DNA from: Narthecium ossifragum
Lineage: Eukaryota; Streptophyta; Magnoliopsida; Dioscoreales; Nartheciaceae
Assembly: GCA_963920575.1 (NCBI GenBank)
Contig: OY986969.1
Span: 568,001-632,000, forward strand
DNA length: 64,000 nucleotides
Reading direction: 5' to 3'
Numbering within the stretch: position 1 is the stretch's first letter; each line of letters begins with the position of its first letter. Under the pieces are notes generated by a model. The model searched no databases and was not told the origin of the DNA. It saw nothing but the letters and a program-made list of their open reading frames with translations. The position numbers and the translations under genes were made by a program. Of this stretch, positions 34,754 to 45,781 are shown in pieces.

Positions 34754-36653
34754 ATGGATAAGATTGAGGAGATCCGGCGAGCTCAGAGGGCCGACGGGCC
34801 GGCGGCCATACTAGCCATCGGCACCGCCACCCCGCCGACCTGCGTCTACCAGGCCGACTACCCGGACTACTACTTTCGCTTGACCAACAGCGAGCACCTC
34901 GTCGATCTCAAGGAGAAGTTCAAAAGAATGTGTGAGTGCATCCTTTTTATCTTAATTAGCTTCATTTATTTCATTCATCAATGATATTTACGTACGTAAG
35001 AAGCTAAAGATTTAAGGATTTTTTCACGGTATAAATTTTTTTTTTTATAAACTGATCCCTTGTAGCTAGTTTCCAATTATGTCTTCATGCATAAGTTTTT
35101 TTTGTCCCTCATTATGAGTGGTTTACATTTACGGTCACGTAACTTAAAAAAAGAGAGTGTGAGGATGCATGGAGGTGTTTCATGATGTGGATGCTGCGTG
35201 AGTAGTGTGATTGCTGTAAAATTGGAGATAAAGTATTAGTTTAGCTCTTCAAGAAAGTATGGGATGTGTGACAAATATATACTATTCATAGAAGTAGTAG
35301 CTTTCTTTATCTAGAAACTGTTTCAAAGACACATAGACTATTGTATCAATAAGGACAAATATATTTAACGGGTTTCTTTCTTTCTAATTATTATATTTAA
35401 CTTCAGATGTATATTTTTGTCTTTTAAATCCCATTTATTTTAATACCATAGATTTCATATCAAGAAAACCAAAAACAAGTCTCTCTCTCTATTCCTAATT
35501 CTTCTTCATTAAATATGCTAAATATTCTCCTTCAATATTTTTTTGTCACCATCACAGACAAGAACATAGCTAAAAATAAATCAGCATTTATGATATTAAA
35601 TTCACTCACAAGACCAAATTTTCTTTTTCTTTTTTTGGGGGGGGTGTTTCAGGCGATAAATCGATGATTCGGAAACGATACATGCATCTGACGGAGGAGA
35701 TCCTCAAGGAGAACCCCAACATCTGCGCTTATATGGCGCCGTCACTGGACGCCCGGCAGGACATGGTGGTGGTCGAGGTGCCCAAGCTCGGCAAGGAGGC
35801 CGCCACCAAAGCCATCAAAGAATGGGGCCAGCCCAAATCCAAGATCACCCACCTCGTCTTCTGCACCACCTCCGGCGTCGACATGCCCGGCGCCGACTAC
35901 CAGCTCACCAAGCTCCTCGGCCTCCGCCCCTCCGTCAAGCGCCTCATGATGTACCAGCAGGGCTGCTTCGCCGGCGGCACCGTGCTCCGCCTCGCCAAGG
36001 ACCTCGCCGAGAACAACAGGGGCGCCAGGGTCCTCGTCGTCTGCTCCGAGATCACCGCCGTCACCTTCCGCGGCCCCTCGGAGTCCCACCTCGACTCCCT
36101 CGTCGGCCAGGCTCTGTTCGGGGACGGCGCCGCCGCTATGATCATCGGAGCCGACCCGGACGCCTCGAAAGAGCATCCCCTGTTCAACTTGGTCTCGGCA
36201 GCGCAGACCATCCTGCCGGACTCCGAGGGGGCCATCGACGGCCACCTCCGGGAGGTGGGCTTAACGTTTCACCTCCTTAAGGACGTGCCAGGGCTGATAT
36301 CTAAGAACATTGAGAAGAGCTTGGTGGAGGCGTTCGAGCCACTGGGGATCAGCGACTGGAACTCCCTATTCTGGGTGGCGCATCCCGGAGGTCCGGCGAT
36401 CCTGGACCAGGTGGAGCTGAAGCTGGGGCTGAAGGAGGAGAAGCTGAAGGCCACCCGGCAGGTGCTGGCGGAGTACGGCAACATGTCGAGCGCCTGCGTC
36501 CTGTTCATCCTGGATGAGATGAGGAAGAGGTCCGCGGAGGAGGGCAAGGCCACCACCGGAGATGGGCTCGAGTGGGGGGTGCTCTTTGGCTTCGGTCCCG
36601 GCCTCACCGTCGAGACCGTGGTCCTCCGCAGCGTCCCCGCCGCCGCTCAATAA
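34754..36653 (+). CDS. CHS: Chalcone synthase (two exons)
   Basis: Exons 34754-34931 and 35653-36653, 392 residues. The intron (721 bp, GT/AG) splits the Cys60 codon T|GC, the conserved chalcone synthase intron position. The enzyme is a type III polyketide synthase that condenses p-coumaroyl-CoA with three malonyl-CoA to naringenin chalcone, the first step of flavonoid synthesis, in the cytosol. The numbering matches alfalfa CHS2 without gaps: catalytic Cys164 in QQGCFAGG, gatekeeper Phe215 in FRGPS, His303 in AHPGG and Asn336 in YGNMSS are all present, as are Thr197 and Gly256, which separates it from many stilbene-synthase or pyrone-synthase relatives. The GFGPG loop and the C-terminal TVETVVLRS are intact. 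Coding sequence is strongly GC-rich. The promoter has G-boxes, a MYB site and TATA. A TAATAAAA about 170 bases after the stop may be the poly(A) signal. Confidence 0.98.
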
Positions 36654-36659
36654 GTGGTG

Positions 36660-39500
36660 GCTGGTTGCCTTCACAATTCACATCAGAGATTGTTATCTTC
36701 TATAATTTAATTACTGATGGTGGTATCGATGCTTGGCTAAAAATATGTGCTAGAAGAGTGGTGTTTTGGAGCGATGATTGTTGTTAGGTGTTTGCCTAAA
36801 TATTTATATGTGTGATGTAATAATAAAATCAGTCATCCTTTTATCTTCAACATTAATTAAATATGTGTTAAATTTTGGCTATAAAGCTAAAATTAGGTAA
36901 TTAATAATGTATAGTCCACTTAATATTTTAAGAGGTTTAATCTAAAAGCAGATAGTTAATGTTAGTTTTATTTCTTTTCATGACAAAAATGGCTTTGTAA
37001 CTACATCAACTCAAATCTAATTAGTTGGAGAGAAAGCATCGAGGATCGGACGCCTATGGATGCTCCGGCCTTGATCAACGACGAGAAGGTTCTTGTGGTC
37101 GTCGGCGCCGGTGGAGGACAGGTCATGGATAGTTGCGGAGTCCATTCACTAGGTCAGATGGGGGCGATGGGCGGTGGATCTGGCGAGGCATGCGATGGTG
37201 ATGCTTGGAGGAAGGGGTCATTGGATTTCCGACCACCTCGACCTCTTAAATCCTTAGATCCGACCCAATCATCGCCCCACGATTCTTCCTTGACGTGTTC
37301 TCGGCGAGATTCAGTGGTCCCCCACTGTCCTCAGCCGTTGCGGTGTTGGATTCGGAGGTGTAAAACGTAGAAAAATGAAAAGAGAATAATGAAAAAAATA
37401 TATAAATGAAAAAGAGAAAATTGAAGTTAGGAGCTCGTCGTAAGTTAAGACCGGTATAGGAGAGATCGTATGGACCTCATGAAATGATCCATGGAGGCTG
37501 ATCGACGAGAATGGTGGCGGATGTGTGGGATCAGAGGTGTAAAGTGCGAAAAGAGATGAGAAAAGAGAATAAGAGAAAATTTATAGGGAGAATCCGATGA
37601 CTGAGGTTTGCTGGAGGTCGATCGTCGATGATTAGGCCTCTTCGGAGGTTGGGATAAGTGGAGGAGATGTCGTGGATGGATGGTAACTTGATCCACAGAG
37701 TCGGATCAAGGCGATGGGTAGCAAATCCGGTGAGGGGTAGCACCAGTGAAGTTTGAGGAGGACTATTGTCGGTCATTCGAAGAACGCCAACGATTGGTAT
37801 CGCTTGAGGAGGTCACATGATGTTTTCATGTAACCTCAGAGAGGGTTTGCATGTGGTCGAGTCGGTGGCGAAGGCCTTCGACGGACACGGTGGTTTTTTG
37901 GATGGCCATGGGTGGCATCGGATACGAGGTTGGACAGTGGAGGAGCAGTGCTTGAGGTCATGGGGGCTTTATGGAGGTGAAGGGGATCTTAGATGGTGAT
38001 GGGGGTGGTCGAAGAAGGCCTCATGACTAAGGTGACTGTTTGGATGGTGGTTGCATGTTTGGAGGCATCGCGGAGGTTGTCGAAGATGACAAATGACGAC
38101 GGGAATGGCGGAGGTGGAGTCACGGGGTTGTGAAGAAGATGATGGTTGGCTAGGATGGCATCAGGGCGAATGGGGGTGGAGCGGTGTGGTGAAGAGGGTT
38201 GTGAGGGGGGGGAGGAGGAGGGGAGGTAGGAGACAAAGGGTATTAATGTCATTTTCGTTATGAGATGGATTTAAGCTTTGAAAGCAATACTGTTTAGACT
38301 TCATGGTAAAATAAGGGGATGTTTAGGAGCCTAGGTCGAACCCCCCTTAAATTTTTGCATTAAAACATGACACGTCGAATGTTTTTCATCATTAAACTTA
38401 TAAATTTATAAATAAAATGATAAATTACACTTTTAGGTCATATGGTTGGAGTCAATTTTCATTTAAGATCACATAGTTTCAAAACTTTTAAATAATATAA
38501 ACGTTTGGATTTCGTTTAAAATAAAACCGACATCACGTGACCTATTTTCGTCCCCCTCTAATCACCCTCTTCCGGTTGCTGATCAGTAAGCATCCTGTGC
38601 CGAACATCATCAATACACCACCCTGATAATATATTAGTCAGTGATTTCGAAGACCAATGAGTCACGTCAACCCACATGACGGGTGTTGGTGGGCATGGGC
38701 TTGTTTGAAAATGAAATCCAACCGCATGTCTTATTTGAAAATTTTAAAACCGTACGAAAACTATGCGTAAACCACGGCCCAAAACTATAATTTAGCCTTT
38801 AAAAAAAGTCACCAATAATTGTGCTTCTCTGTCAGGTGGTGGTCAGTTCAATTCACGTGAGTCTTGTACCCGTGGCTCCTGCGTATAAGTTATTTCCATA
38901 ATAATATATGTGGGGGCGTGCTGGTCGTTGGGACTGGTGGTGCTTCTTAAATCCGGTGTCCTCGCGGAGGGCCCGCCGACGGTTCTCCGGCGGATGGACG
39001 GTATGGTATGCTTGTTGCAAGGCTGTACAAAAGACAGATGCATGCCAGCTCGTATTGATTGCGTGCGTGATGGCCCATTTGAGTCCGGACCGCATTTCTC
39101 GCATTCTATCATCGTAGATCTCGAGGTGCTTCTGTGCATGTCTGGACTGGCCTGGATTCATTATGCTCTCTTTCACGAGGTTGAGCAGCAGACAAGATCC
39201 ATCGGTGCCCAACCTAGAGGCTTTTAGACGTTGTTATATAGGACGCACCTTGGAGGGCACATCACATCCGGGCTCTGCAGCTGTGAACTTTTAATTAGTG
39301 TTAGCTAGATCATTGTAAAGCTGCAAGAAACATCATCTAAATGTGATTCTATAATCTGATCCATCAACAGATCAACTCAAGAGAGGGTTCAGTCAAATTC
39401 GTTGATCCCGACTCGACCGGACTTTGCACTTTCCTCAATCTAATCTAACCCTTTGTTGATTGTCACCACCCGCAGCTGGAAGGCCCGTCTGCTTCGGGGA
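36660..39500. other. Intergenic after chalcone synthase, no gene recognised
   Basis: It includes the chalcone synthase 3' UTR. From about 37030 to 38260 the DNA is G-rich with many short frames on both strands; two related strings ('ggaggtgtaaa...gaaaagagaataa') near 37350 and 37530 suggest an old repeat. 38840-39240 has overlapping frames up to 119 residues with no family resemblance. I see no supported gene. Confidence 0.4.
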
Positions 39501-39509
39501 CAGGGGATA

Positions 39510-39753
39510 GGTCAGGCTAAATGTACAATAAGAATTATTAAATGCACCGCATCGTTTTGTTGCATATTTGGTTTTTAAAAATCAAATATTATATTATATG
39601 ATTTGATCGGTAACAATTGAATTATGTATTTTTACATGGTTAATTCGGTTGTTACCGATCGAACCATATAACATAGTGTTCGGTTTTTAAAAACAGAACA
39701 AAAAAATGATGCGGTGTACTTAACATTTTGTACGGTGTATTTAGCCTGACCCT
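39510..39753. mobile_element. Fold-back MITE
   Basis: 244 bp forming a near-complete hairpin: the left arm (GGTCAGGCTAAAT...) is repeated inverted at the right (ATTTAGCCTGACC), each arm about 110 bases long. AGGGGATA flanks both sides (39502-39509 and 39754-39761), consistent with an 8-base (or 7-base) target duplication of hAT type. Confidence 0.8.
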
Positions 39754-39761
39754 AGGGGATA

Positions 39762-40400
39762 ACCCCCCATCCTTTCATTTATTCTCAAATATAATGGGGA
39801 TATTAAAATAAACAGGGGCGGACCCCTGAATTTTTTTTTTTACTTAACCTCCCGTGGGCCCCGCGCCCCCCACCCCCTACCCCAGTGTCCCTGGCCCCCC
39901 CTGAGGCACTGCCTTCCTCCCTTGGCCCCTCCTTACTTGAGAGGCTGGGTCCCCCCCCAAAAATAAAGATAATGTGAGTTAAGGTGGGTCATCTCAAAAA
40001 TGAGGATAGCACTTTATACTATCCCTATTTAACTCCACTCGGATTTCTATCTACCGAGTAAAAAAATTATTTTAATCTAACTCAAAATTCGTTAATCCAA
40101 AATAACCTATTCGCTTATCAAACGTCTGAAGTGAACAACACTCGTCCACCACGGACTCCAACAAAAGTCCTGTGCCCCACGACTACTCATAGCCTGTCTA
40201 TACGGGCCTTTGGCCCAGCTCCAAACCCCTCTGACAGGCCCGCCTAAATTATGTAGGCTCAGTCTGTCTCGACCAAAATCTGGCTCAAATATGCATTTAC
40301 ATGTACAGGTTAATAATTTGCCCATTTAATGATTTAAATACGGCCTTTAAAAGTAGCTTTAATTCTTCTGAGTCGCGACAACCTTATACAAAGATTGAGT
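39762..40400. other. Intergenic, with GGGGCGGACC-type repeat copy 2
   Basis: 39814-39915 repeats the 33293-33405 sequence. The rest shows no gene. Confidence 0.45.
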
Positions 40401-40480
40401 ATTTGGTGTAGTCCTTTTATGAACTTATTATATCAGCCACGGAAGCCGTTGTGGTGTCAGGATCACCCTGAAAGAAACAA
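40401..40480 (+). pseudogene. Relic of a CERK1-type kinase exon
   Basis: About 75 bases match exon 10 of the CERK1-like gene at 60294-60371: TATTTGGTGTAGT, TTATGAACTTA, TCAGCCA(C/A)GGAAGC and GAAAGAAACA align in order, with insertions of 1, 4 and a few bases that break the frame. The flanks do not match exon 10 or its introns. This is a fragment of the region encoding [17 protein letters not shown]. It lies on the same strand 20 kb upstream of the intact gene. Confidence 0.75.
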
Positions 40481-41140
40481 AAACATTAGTACTAAACTAT
40501 GTGGAAATTTTACGTACTAGATTTATTTTATTTTCATTTATATTATATATTATGTAAAATAAAGTGGGTTATGATGTGGATTTATCACCCACGAAGAAGA
40601 GAGAGAGAAAAGGACCGGATGTGCGGGGATCCGGCGTTATCCAAACACCGGATGTGCGGGATCCGCCCATCCGCCGGATCCCACGGATCCAACGGGATCC
40701 GACAGTGCCAAACGGGCCCTTCATGAATACACTTTTTTTTACCACAAATATTAATGTTACATGCCAAACAGTTTTTCTGTTGTTACTGCACCACACCCAA
40801 TCACAGTTTACAAACATACCACACATCACCACAATCATAAAAAATACAATACACGACCAAACAGATCCTATATAGTTTCGTGTTTTCATTACAAAGTATA
40901 TTGTTTTCCACTACGATCCCACTCCAAGTAATTAAAGAGTTGGAATCCTTACTCGCAAGCAAGGGGAAAACGGCTATTTTTTTAATAAGAAATTAGTTCC
41001 TCCCAGGTCATGTTCAGTCGGGGCTATTTTTCTCGTAAAACAGGCCCTTATTTTTCTTTATAATAATAATACCCTTGGGCGTGTGATGTCATGTGGCATT
41101 GCATTATAAATGGTCCCACAAAAGCGCGGAATGAGTGGGA
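40481..41140. other. Intergenic, no gene recognised
   Basis: Contains GGATCC-rich repeats (40610-40700) and an AT-rich approach to the viral insertion. No gene supported. Confidence 0.45.
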
Positions 41141-41144
41141 CCAC

Positions 41145-41460
41145 TTATTGTAATATAATATTATTTTAATATCTAATAGTAAAATAATATATATTTTTAT
41201 GATATGACACGTGCCATGTGAACATCATTTACATTAATATTTTATAATAATAATATATGAATGATATTATTTAATACACTGCGATCAGGCAAATGTTTCT
41301 ACGAGCACAGAACAATTTTATACACTAAAAAACACACGCAAATTTTTTTTGTACATGTATAAAAAATATTATACGTAGAAAAACAAACACTCATATATAT
41401 TGTTCGCACGCAGGAAAAAAAAACACGCACAAATTTTTTTATTTTATGCGTAGAAAAATA
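41145..41460. repeat. AT-rich dispersed element at the left of the viral insertion
   Basis: Shares ATAATATATATTT, a CACGTGCCATGTG-like motif, TTAATATTTTATAATAATA and TATTATTTAATACA in order with 46789-46985 (same orientation). Shorter relatives occur at 13780-13985 and 48885-49005. Confidence 0.6.
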
Positions 41461-41493
41461 AACATCAATTGAAAGCTCAAACATCAAGAAGGT

Positions 41494-44403
41494 TTGAATT
41501 TACCCTTTGATGCGTGCACTTATGGAGGTTTAGTTAATGCTTGCATTCATGAAGGTTTGAATTTATGCAATGATATTAAACTCAAACATCAATTGAAAGC
41601 TCATAAGCTTACTGAAAGAAAACAGCTAGGTGAATTTTGTGAACAATTTGCTTTTGATGAACCACGCAAAATTAAGCCACCTCAGGAGATAGCTGAAAGA
41701 AGTAGAAAACCTTTTATTAAAAAAAAATTTGTAAAAAAGAAAACACAAAAGAATACTCAGAAGCGTCCTAAAATTGATAGGAGTACAGCAAAATGCTTTA
41801 AATGTGGTAAAATTGGCCATTACGCTAATCGTTGCTACACTAAGAAAAAGATTAATGAAATCGAAGACGAAGGATTAAAGAAATCCTTATACAAAGTAAT
41901 GATTCGTAATACTGATTCTGAATCGGAGGAAATAACTTCTCCCTCTGAGGATGACTCTTCGGATGAAGAATCTGATAAAGAATCTAAGTGTACTCAGTGC
42001 CGAAATCATGATGATAAAGATTATTGGATAAAAATGGCTGAAATGAATAAGCTTTCGATTAATATGATTTCTATTGATAAAGAATTTGTAGCTCAATTAT
42101 TAACTGAAGGAGATATCTCTTCTGATTTAAAAACTAAGTTAATTGATCTTTGCCTCAAAAGCAATCAAAAGATTGAAGCCCCTCGAATTGATAATACATA
42201 TAGGCTTTCTGAGGTTTTAAAACGACGACGGGAAAAAACTGTTAAATCTTTATCCTTAGCAGAACTTAACCGAGAAGTTAATAATATGAAAGATGAAATT
42301 AAACTTTTGAAAGAACAAAACACTTATATCTTCTCTTATTTCGAAGCTAAAGATTTAGAGGAAGATTCCTCTAAAAAACCCGAGACGAATAAACAGGATG
42401 AGATTGGTCAATGTTCTAATCCTCCTAATCAATTCCTTGTCCAACTTTTACATCAGGTTACAACTCAAAAATGGTATGTTAATATCACTTTAGTTCTGTC
42501 AGAACATGAGGTAATTTCTAACCTAATCGCATTAATTGATAGTGGTGCTGATCTGAATTGTATTCGTGAAGGAATTATTCCTTCCAAATTTTTTGAAAAA
42601 ACCACTCAGACTATCAGTGGCGCTAGTGGTAATAAATTAGAAGTTCATTTTAAACTTCCTAATGCCTATGTTTGTCTTCAAGACATTTGTATTCCGACTC
42701 CTTTTGTTTTAATCAAAAATCTATCTCAACACCTAATACTTGGGACACCATTTCTTCATAAAATTATGCCTCTTAATCGGGTTGATTTGTCAGGAATAAG
42801 TGCTAACTATAAAGGTTCTCCTATTACTCTGTCGTTCATTACTGAACCACACACAAGGATTCTGAATGAAGTTAAAGATATTTTGCTCAAAGAAACTCAA
42901 ATAAATTTTCTTAAAGAAGAAATTTCTTACATTCAAATTCATCAGCACTTGCAGAAACCTGCCATAAAAGATCTAATTGATCGAATTGATAAACAGTTTC
43001 AACAATCTGTTTGTGGCACTGTTCCAAATACTTTTTGGGATAGAAAGAAACATATTGTTGAATTACCCTATGAGGAATCATTTGATGAACGCGATATCCC
43101 AACTCGGGCACGTCCCTGCCAAATGAATCAAGAATACCTTGATTTATGCAAAAAAGAAATTGCTTCTCTTATAGAGAAGAAGTTAATTAAAAAATCTTAC
43201 TCCCCATGGAGTTGCACCGCCTTCTATGTGAATAATAATGCTGAAAGAGAACGTGGTGTTCCTCGGTTAGTCATCAATTATAAGCCTCTGAATAAGGTAC
43301 TTAAATGGATACGATATCCTATCCCTAATAAAAGGGATTTGCTCAATCGAATTTATCGAGCAAAACTTTTTTCTAAATTTGATTTAAAATCAGGATATTG
43401 GCAAATTCAAATTCATGAAAAAGATCGCTATAAAACAGCATTTACTGTACCATTTGGTCATTACGAATGGAATGTTATGCCCTTTGGTTTAAAAAATGCT
43501 CCTTCCGAATTTCAAAATATTATGAATGATATTTTTATTCCTTATACAAACTTCATTCTATCTTACATTGATGATATACTTATCTTCTCTGATAATATTG
43601 ATCAGCATGTGAAACATTTAGAAATTTTTCGTCAATTAGCCATTCATAATGGATTAGTTATATCTGCCCCAAAAATGAAACTCTTTCAGACGGAGATACG
43701 ATTTTTGGGTCATAATATTGGCAAAGGAACAATTGTTCCTATTGATCGTAGTATTGAATTTGCCTCTAAATTTCCTGATGTTATCACTGATACGAATCAG
43801 TTACAGCGTTTCTTAGGAGCGTTGAATTATGTTTTCGATTATTATAAAGATTGGGCTCAAGATACTGCTATCCTTTATAATCGTTTGAAAAAGAATCCTA
43901 CTCCTTGGACGGATGACCATACCAATGCTGTTCGTCTAATTAAGACTAAAGTAACTAATTTACCTTGTACACATCTGCTTAATCCAGAGTGTCAAAAGAT
44001 TGTCGAAACGGATGCCAGTAATATTGGCTATGGAGGAATTCTTAAACAAAAATGTTTGCCTTCTAATAAGGAAGAATTAGTTCGTTATACCTCTGGTAAA
44101 TGGAACTCTACTCAATTCAACTATTCCAATATTAAAAAAGAAATGCTTTCTATTATTAAATGTCTTTATAAATTTCAGGAAGACATCCTAAATCAGCCTT
44201 TTCTTCTTCGTATTGATTGCAGCTCTGCTAAGAGTGTTATTGACAAAGATATTAAGAATCTGACATCTAAACAAATCTTTGCTCGATGGCAAGCTGAATT
44301 AGCTGTGTTTGATTTCACTATTGAATTTATTCCTGGTAAACATAATGTCTTACCTGATTTTCTTACACGCGAATTTCTTCAGGGTGCTCATGCGCCGGAC
44401 TGA
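41494..44403 (+). CDS. Pararetroviral polyprotein, partial (coat C-terminus, protease, RT, RNase H)
   Basis: An uninterrupted 969-residue frame. Visible domains: Lys-rich segment followed by a CCHC knuckle at residues 101-114, the coat-protein C-terminal hallmark; an acidic Ser/Glu stretch; a coiled-coil-like region near 250-290; aspartic protease with DSGAD at 349-353; reverse transcriptase from about 530 with YIDD at 691-694; and RNase H beginning ETDAS near 838-842. These parts would process the polyprotein and copy the pregenomic RNA into DNA. No movement protein precedes the coat region, and the first residues come from rearranged sequence, so the annotated start is simply the first in-frame ATG and not the ancestral start. 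It is striking that a 2.9-kb frame has stayed open in an old insertion; this suggests a relatively recent integration. It lacks what would be needed for a complete virus. Confidence 0.92.
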   Translation: MNLPFDACTYGGLVNACIHEGLNLCNDIKLKHQLKAHKLTERKQLGEFCEQFAFDEPRKIKPPQEIAERSRKPFIKKKFVKKKTQKNTQKRPKIDRSTAKCFKCGKIGHYANRCYTKKKINEIEDEGLKKSLYKVMIRNTDSESEEITSPSEDDSSDEESDKESKCTQCRNHDDKDYWIKMAEMNKLSINMISIDKEFVAQLLTEGDISSDLKTKLIDLCLKSNQKIEAPRIDNTYRLSEVLKRRREKTVKSLSLAELNREVNNMKDEIKLLKEQNTYIFSYFEAKDLEEDSSKKPETNKQDEIGQCSNPPNQFLVQLLHQVTTQKWYVNITLVLSEHEVISNLIALIDSGADLNCIREGIIPSKFFEKTTQTISGASGNKLEVHFKLPNAYVCLQDICIPTPFVLIKNLSQHLILGTPFLHKIMPLNRVDLSGISANYKGSPITLSFITEPHTRILNEVKDILLKETQINFLKEEISYIQIHQHLQKPAIKDLIDRIDKQFQQSVCGTVPNTFWDRKKHIVELPYEESFDERDIPTRARPCQMNQEYLDLCKKEIASLIEKKLIKKSYSPWSCTAFYVNNNAERERGVPRLVINYKPLNKVLKWIRYPIPNKRDLLNRIYRAKLFSKFDLKSGYWQIQIHEKDRYKTAFTVPFGHYEWNVMPFGLKNAPSEFQNIMNDIFIPYTNFILSYIDDILIFSDNIDQHVKHLEIFRQLAIHNGLVISAPKMKLFQTEIRFLGHNIGKGTIVPIDRSIEFASKFPDVITDTNQLQRFLGALNYVFDYYKDWAQDTAILYNRLKKNPTPWTDDHTNAVRLIKTKVTNLPCTHLLNPECQKIVETDASNIGYGGILKQKCLPSNKEELVRYTSGKWNSTQFNYSNIKKEMLSIIKCLYKFQEDILNQPFLLRIDCSSAKSVIDKDIKNLTSKQIFARWQAELAVFDFTIEFIPGKHNVLPDFLTREFLQGAHAPD

Positions 44404-45553
44404 GCCCCCTTTTTGGGGGCGGTGGAGTCGTGGTGGTATGGATAATCGTGGTGGCCGCCGCGGCGGCCGTGGACGAATTCGCCTTGCGGGATTTGATGGC
44501 CAAGGCTATGGTATTGCTGGTCAGGGTTATACCCTGGAATCTGGTCAGAATTCTGATCTTTCTAAAACTACTGAATCAGACTCTGGGACTAGCTGGAGAA
44601 CAATTCGGCGAAGTAATGCTTCTAAAGCTAAGGAAATGAATCCTCAGGATAATCGGCCTCATGAATCTTTTGCTGATGTTACTACAAAAGAAATTGATCT
44701 TGGTATGATAACCAAAGCAGCCTACGAAATAATTCTTTACATAGAACCCGAAGATATGTGCTACTCTGACAATCCAGAGAAATTGCGCCAAAAATATTTG
44801 GACAATTCCTATTACCCTACATCCGTTTATCATCCGAGAAAATGGATGGAATCTTTATTATCTCAGAGAGAAGTTTACTTTGAACATTTTTTCAAAAATT
44901 CTGATGAGAGAAAGCCACCTACTTATAGTAAGTGTACGATCAAGAATATCTTGACCCCGAAAGAATGGGGATTCAGTACTCAGAAACCCATTGCCTTCAA
45001 AATTAACCAAGAAAGTTATACTTTCAATTATTGGGATTACAAGCATGCTTTTTATACCTCCTTATTATGCGAAAATGAAAATTTGAAGCATACGTGGTTT
45101 ATTAAGATTTGCCCTGAAGTCCTTCATAAGGAATTTCCGGCTTGGATTTATGACTGGTGGCGCAAATATGGCGCTGATTTAGAGATTCTACCAGCACCAA
45201 TTCTTGCACTCTATGATAAATGGGTATCTACCCATCCTATTCTTGCTTTAATTAAAGAAGAAGATGTGATCGAGGGTATGTTCCCCCTTTTCTTCTTTGC
45301 TGAGGCAGAGATTCCTTGGATTTGGAAGTGGTTCGCTTCGGTGGATATCGACGAGCTTTGTAGTCCTTGTCTTATTCGACAATATCAAATCAAATGGTGG
45401 AAAGGTCTGGACACTAATACGAAGGTCTCTGAAATTCAAGAGATAATCAAAGTTAATGAGAAATTATTATCAGAAAAGAGAAAAGGTCTTGAAGCTCCTA
45501 AAGAGAGATCAATGATCCGGCTTCAAAAATTGTTCGAACGACAATTCCCTTAG
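44390..45553 (+). CDS. Pararetroviral ORF2, function unknown
   Basis: The likely start ATG at 44390 overlaps the end of ORF1 by 14 bases in the +1 frame; 387 residues. The N-terminus is an RG-rich segment (RGGMDNRGGRRGGRGR), followed by a Trp-rich body (WDYKHAF, WIYDWWRKYG, WIWKWFASVD) and a charged C-terminal helix. It has no similarity I recognise to known enzymes. Florendoviruses have been described with an ORF2 of unknown function in this position, which is the basis of the call. The RG-rich tail suggests RNA binding (inference). The frame ends in TAG at 45551-45553, but the same frame reopens immediately after, so this stop may be a mutation. Confidence 0.8.
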   Translation: MRRTEPPFWGRWSRGGMDNRGGRRGGRGRIRLAGFDGQGYGIAGQGYTLESGQNSDLSKTTESDSGTSWRTIRRSNASKAKEMNPQDNRPHESFADVTTKEIDLGMITKAAYEIILYIEPEDMCYSDNPEKLRQKYLDNSYYPTSVYHPRKWMESLLSQREVYFEHFFKNSDERKPPTYSKCTIKNILTPKEWGFSTQKPIAFKINQESYTFNYWDYKHAFYTSLLCENENLKHTWFIKICPEVLHKEFPAWIYDWWRKYGADLEILPAPILALYDKWVSTHPILALIKEEDVIEGMFPLFFFAEAEIPWIWKWFASVDIDELCSPCLIRQYQIKWWKGLDTNTKVSEIQEIIKVNEKLLSEKRKGLEAPKERSMIRLQKLFERQFP

Positions 45554-45781
45554 GCTACTGAGAATGAAATCATGAAGAAATGCTATGAGCATTTAAAGCA
45601 TCAATTCACGAGCCATTTCTCTGGCTCTGATCGAATTTCTGTTAGCTCTGATGATCCTATGCAGGATGCACAAGACCCTTATGGGGATCAAGATGCTCTG
45701 TGGACCCAAATTATCTCCCAAGATCTACCCGGGAAAAAAGGTGGTCCCACCACTAGTGGAGCCTCCACTAGTCAAATATGA
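45554..45781 (+). pseudogene. Same-frame continuation after the ORF2 stop
   Basis: An open stretch in the frame of ORF2 runs from the TAG to a TGA at about 45781, with Ser/Asp-rich sequence (HFSGSDRISVSSDDP) ending in a Thr/Ser-rich tail. It may be the original end of ORF2, separated by one nonsense mutation, or unrelated leader sequence. Confidence 0.5.

Noticed and set aside
35742..36245. Long minus-strand open frame inside chalcone synthase
   Set aside because: Antisense of the GC-rich coding exon; Gly/Glu/Asp-rich shadow.
44309..44389. Upstream start for viral ORF2
   Set aside because: The open frame extends back inside the RNase H coding region, but the ATG at 44390, overlapping the ORF1 stop by 14 bases, is the more economical start.
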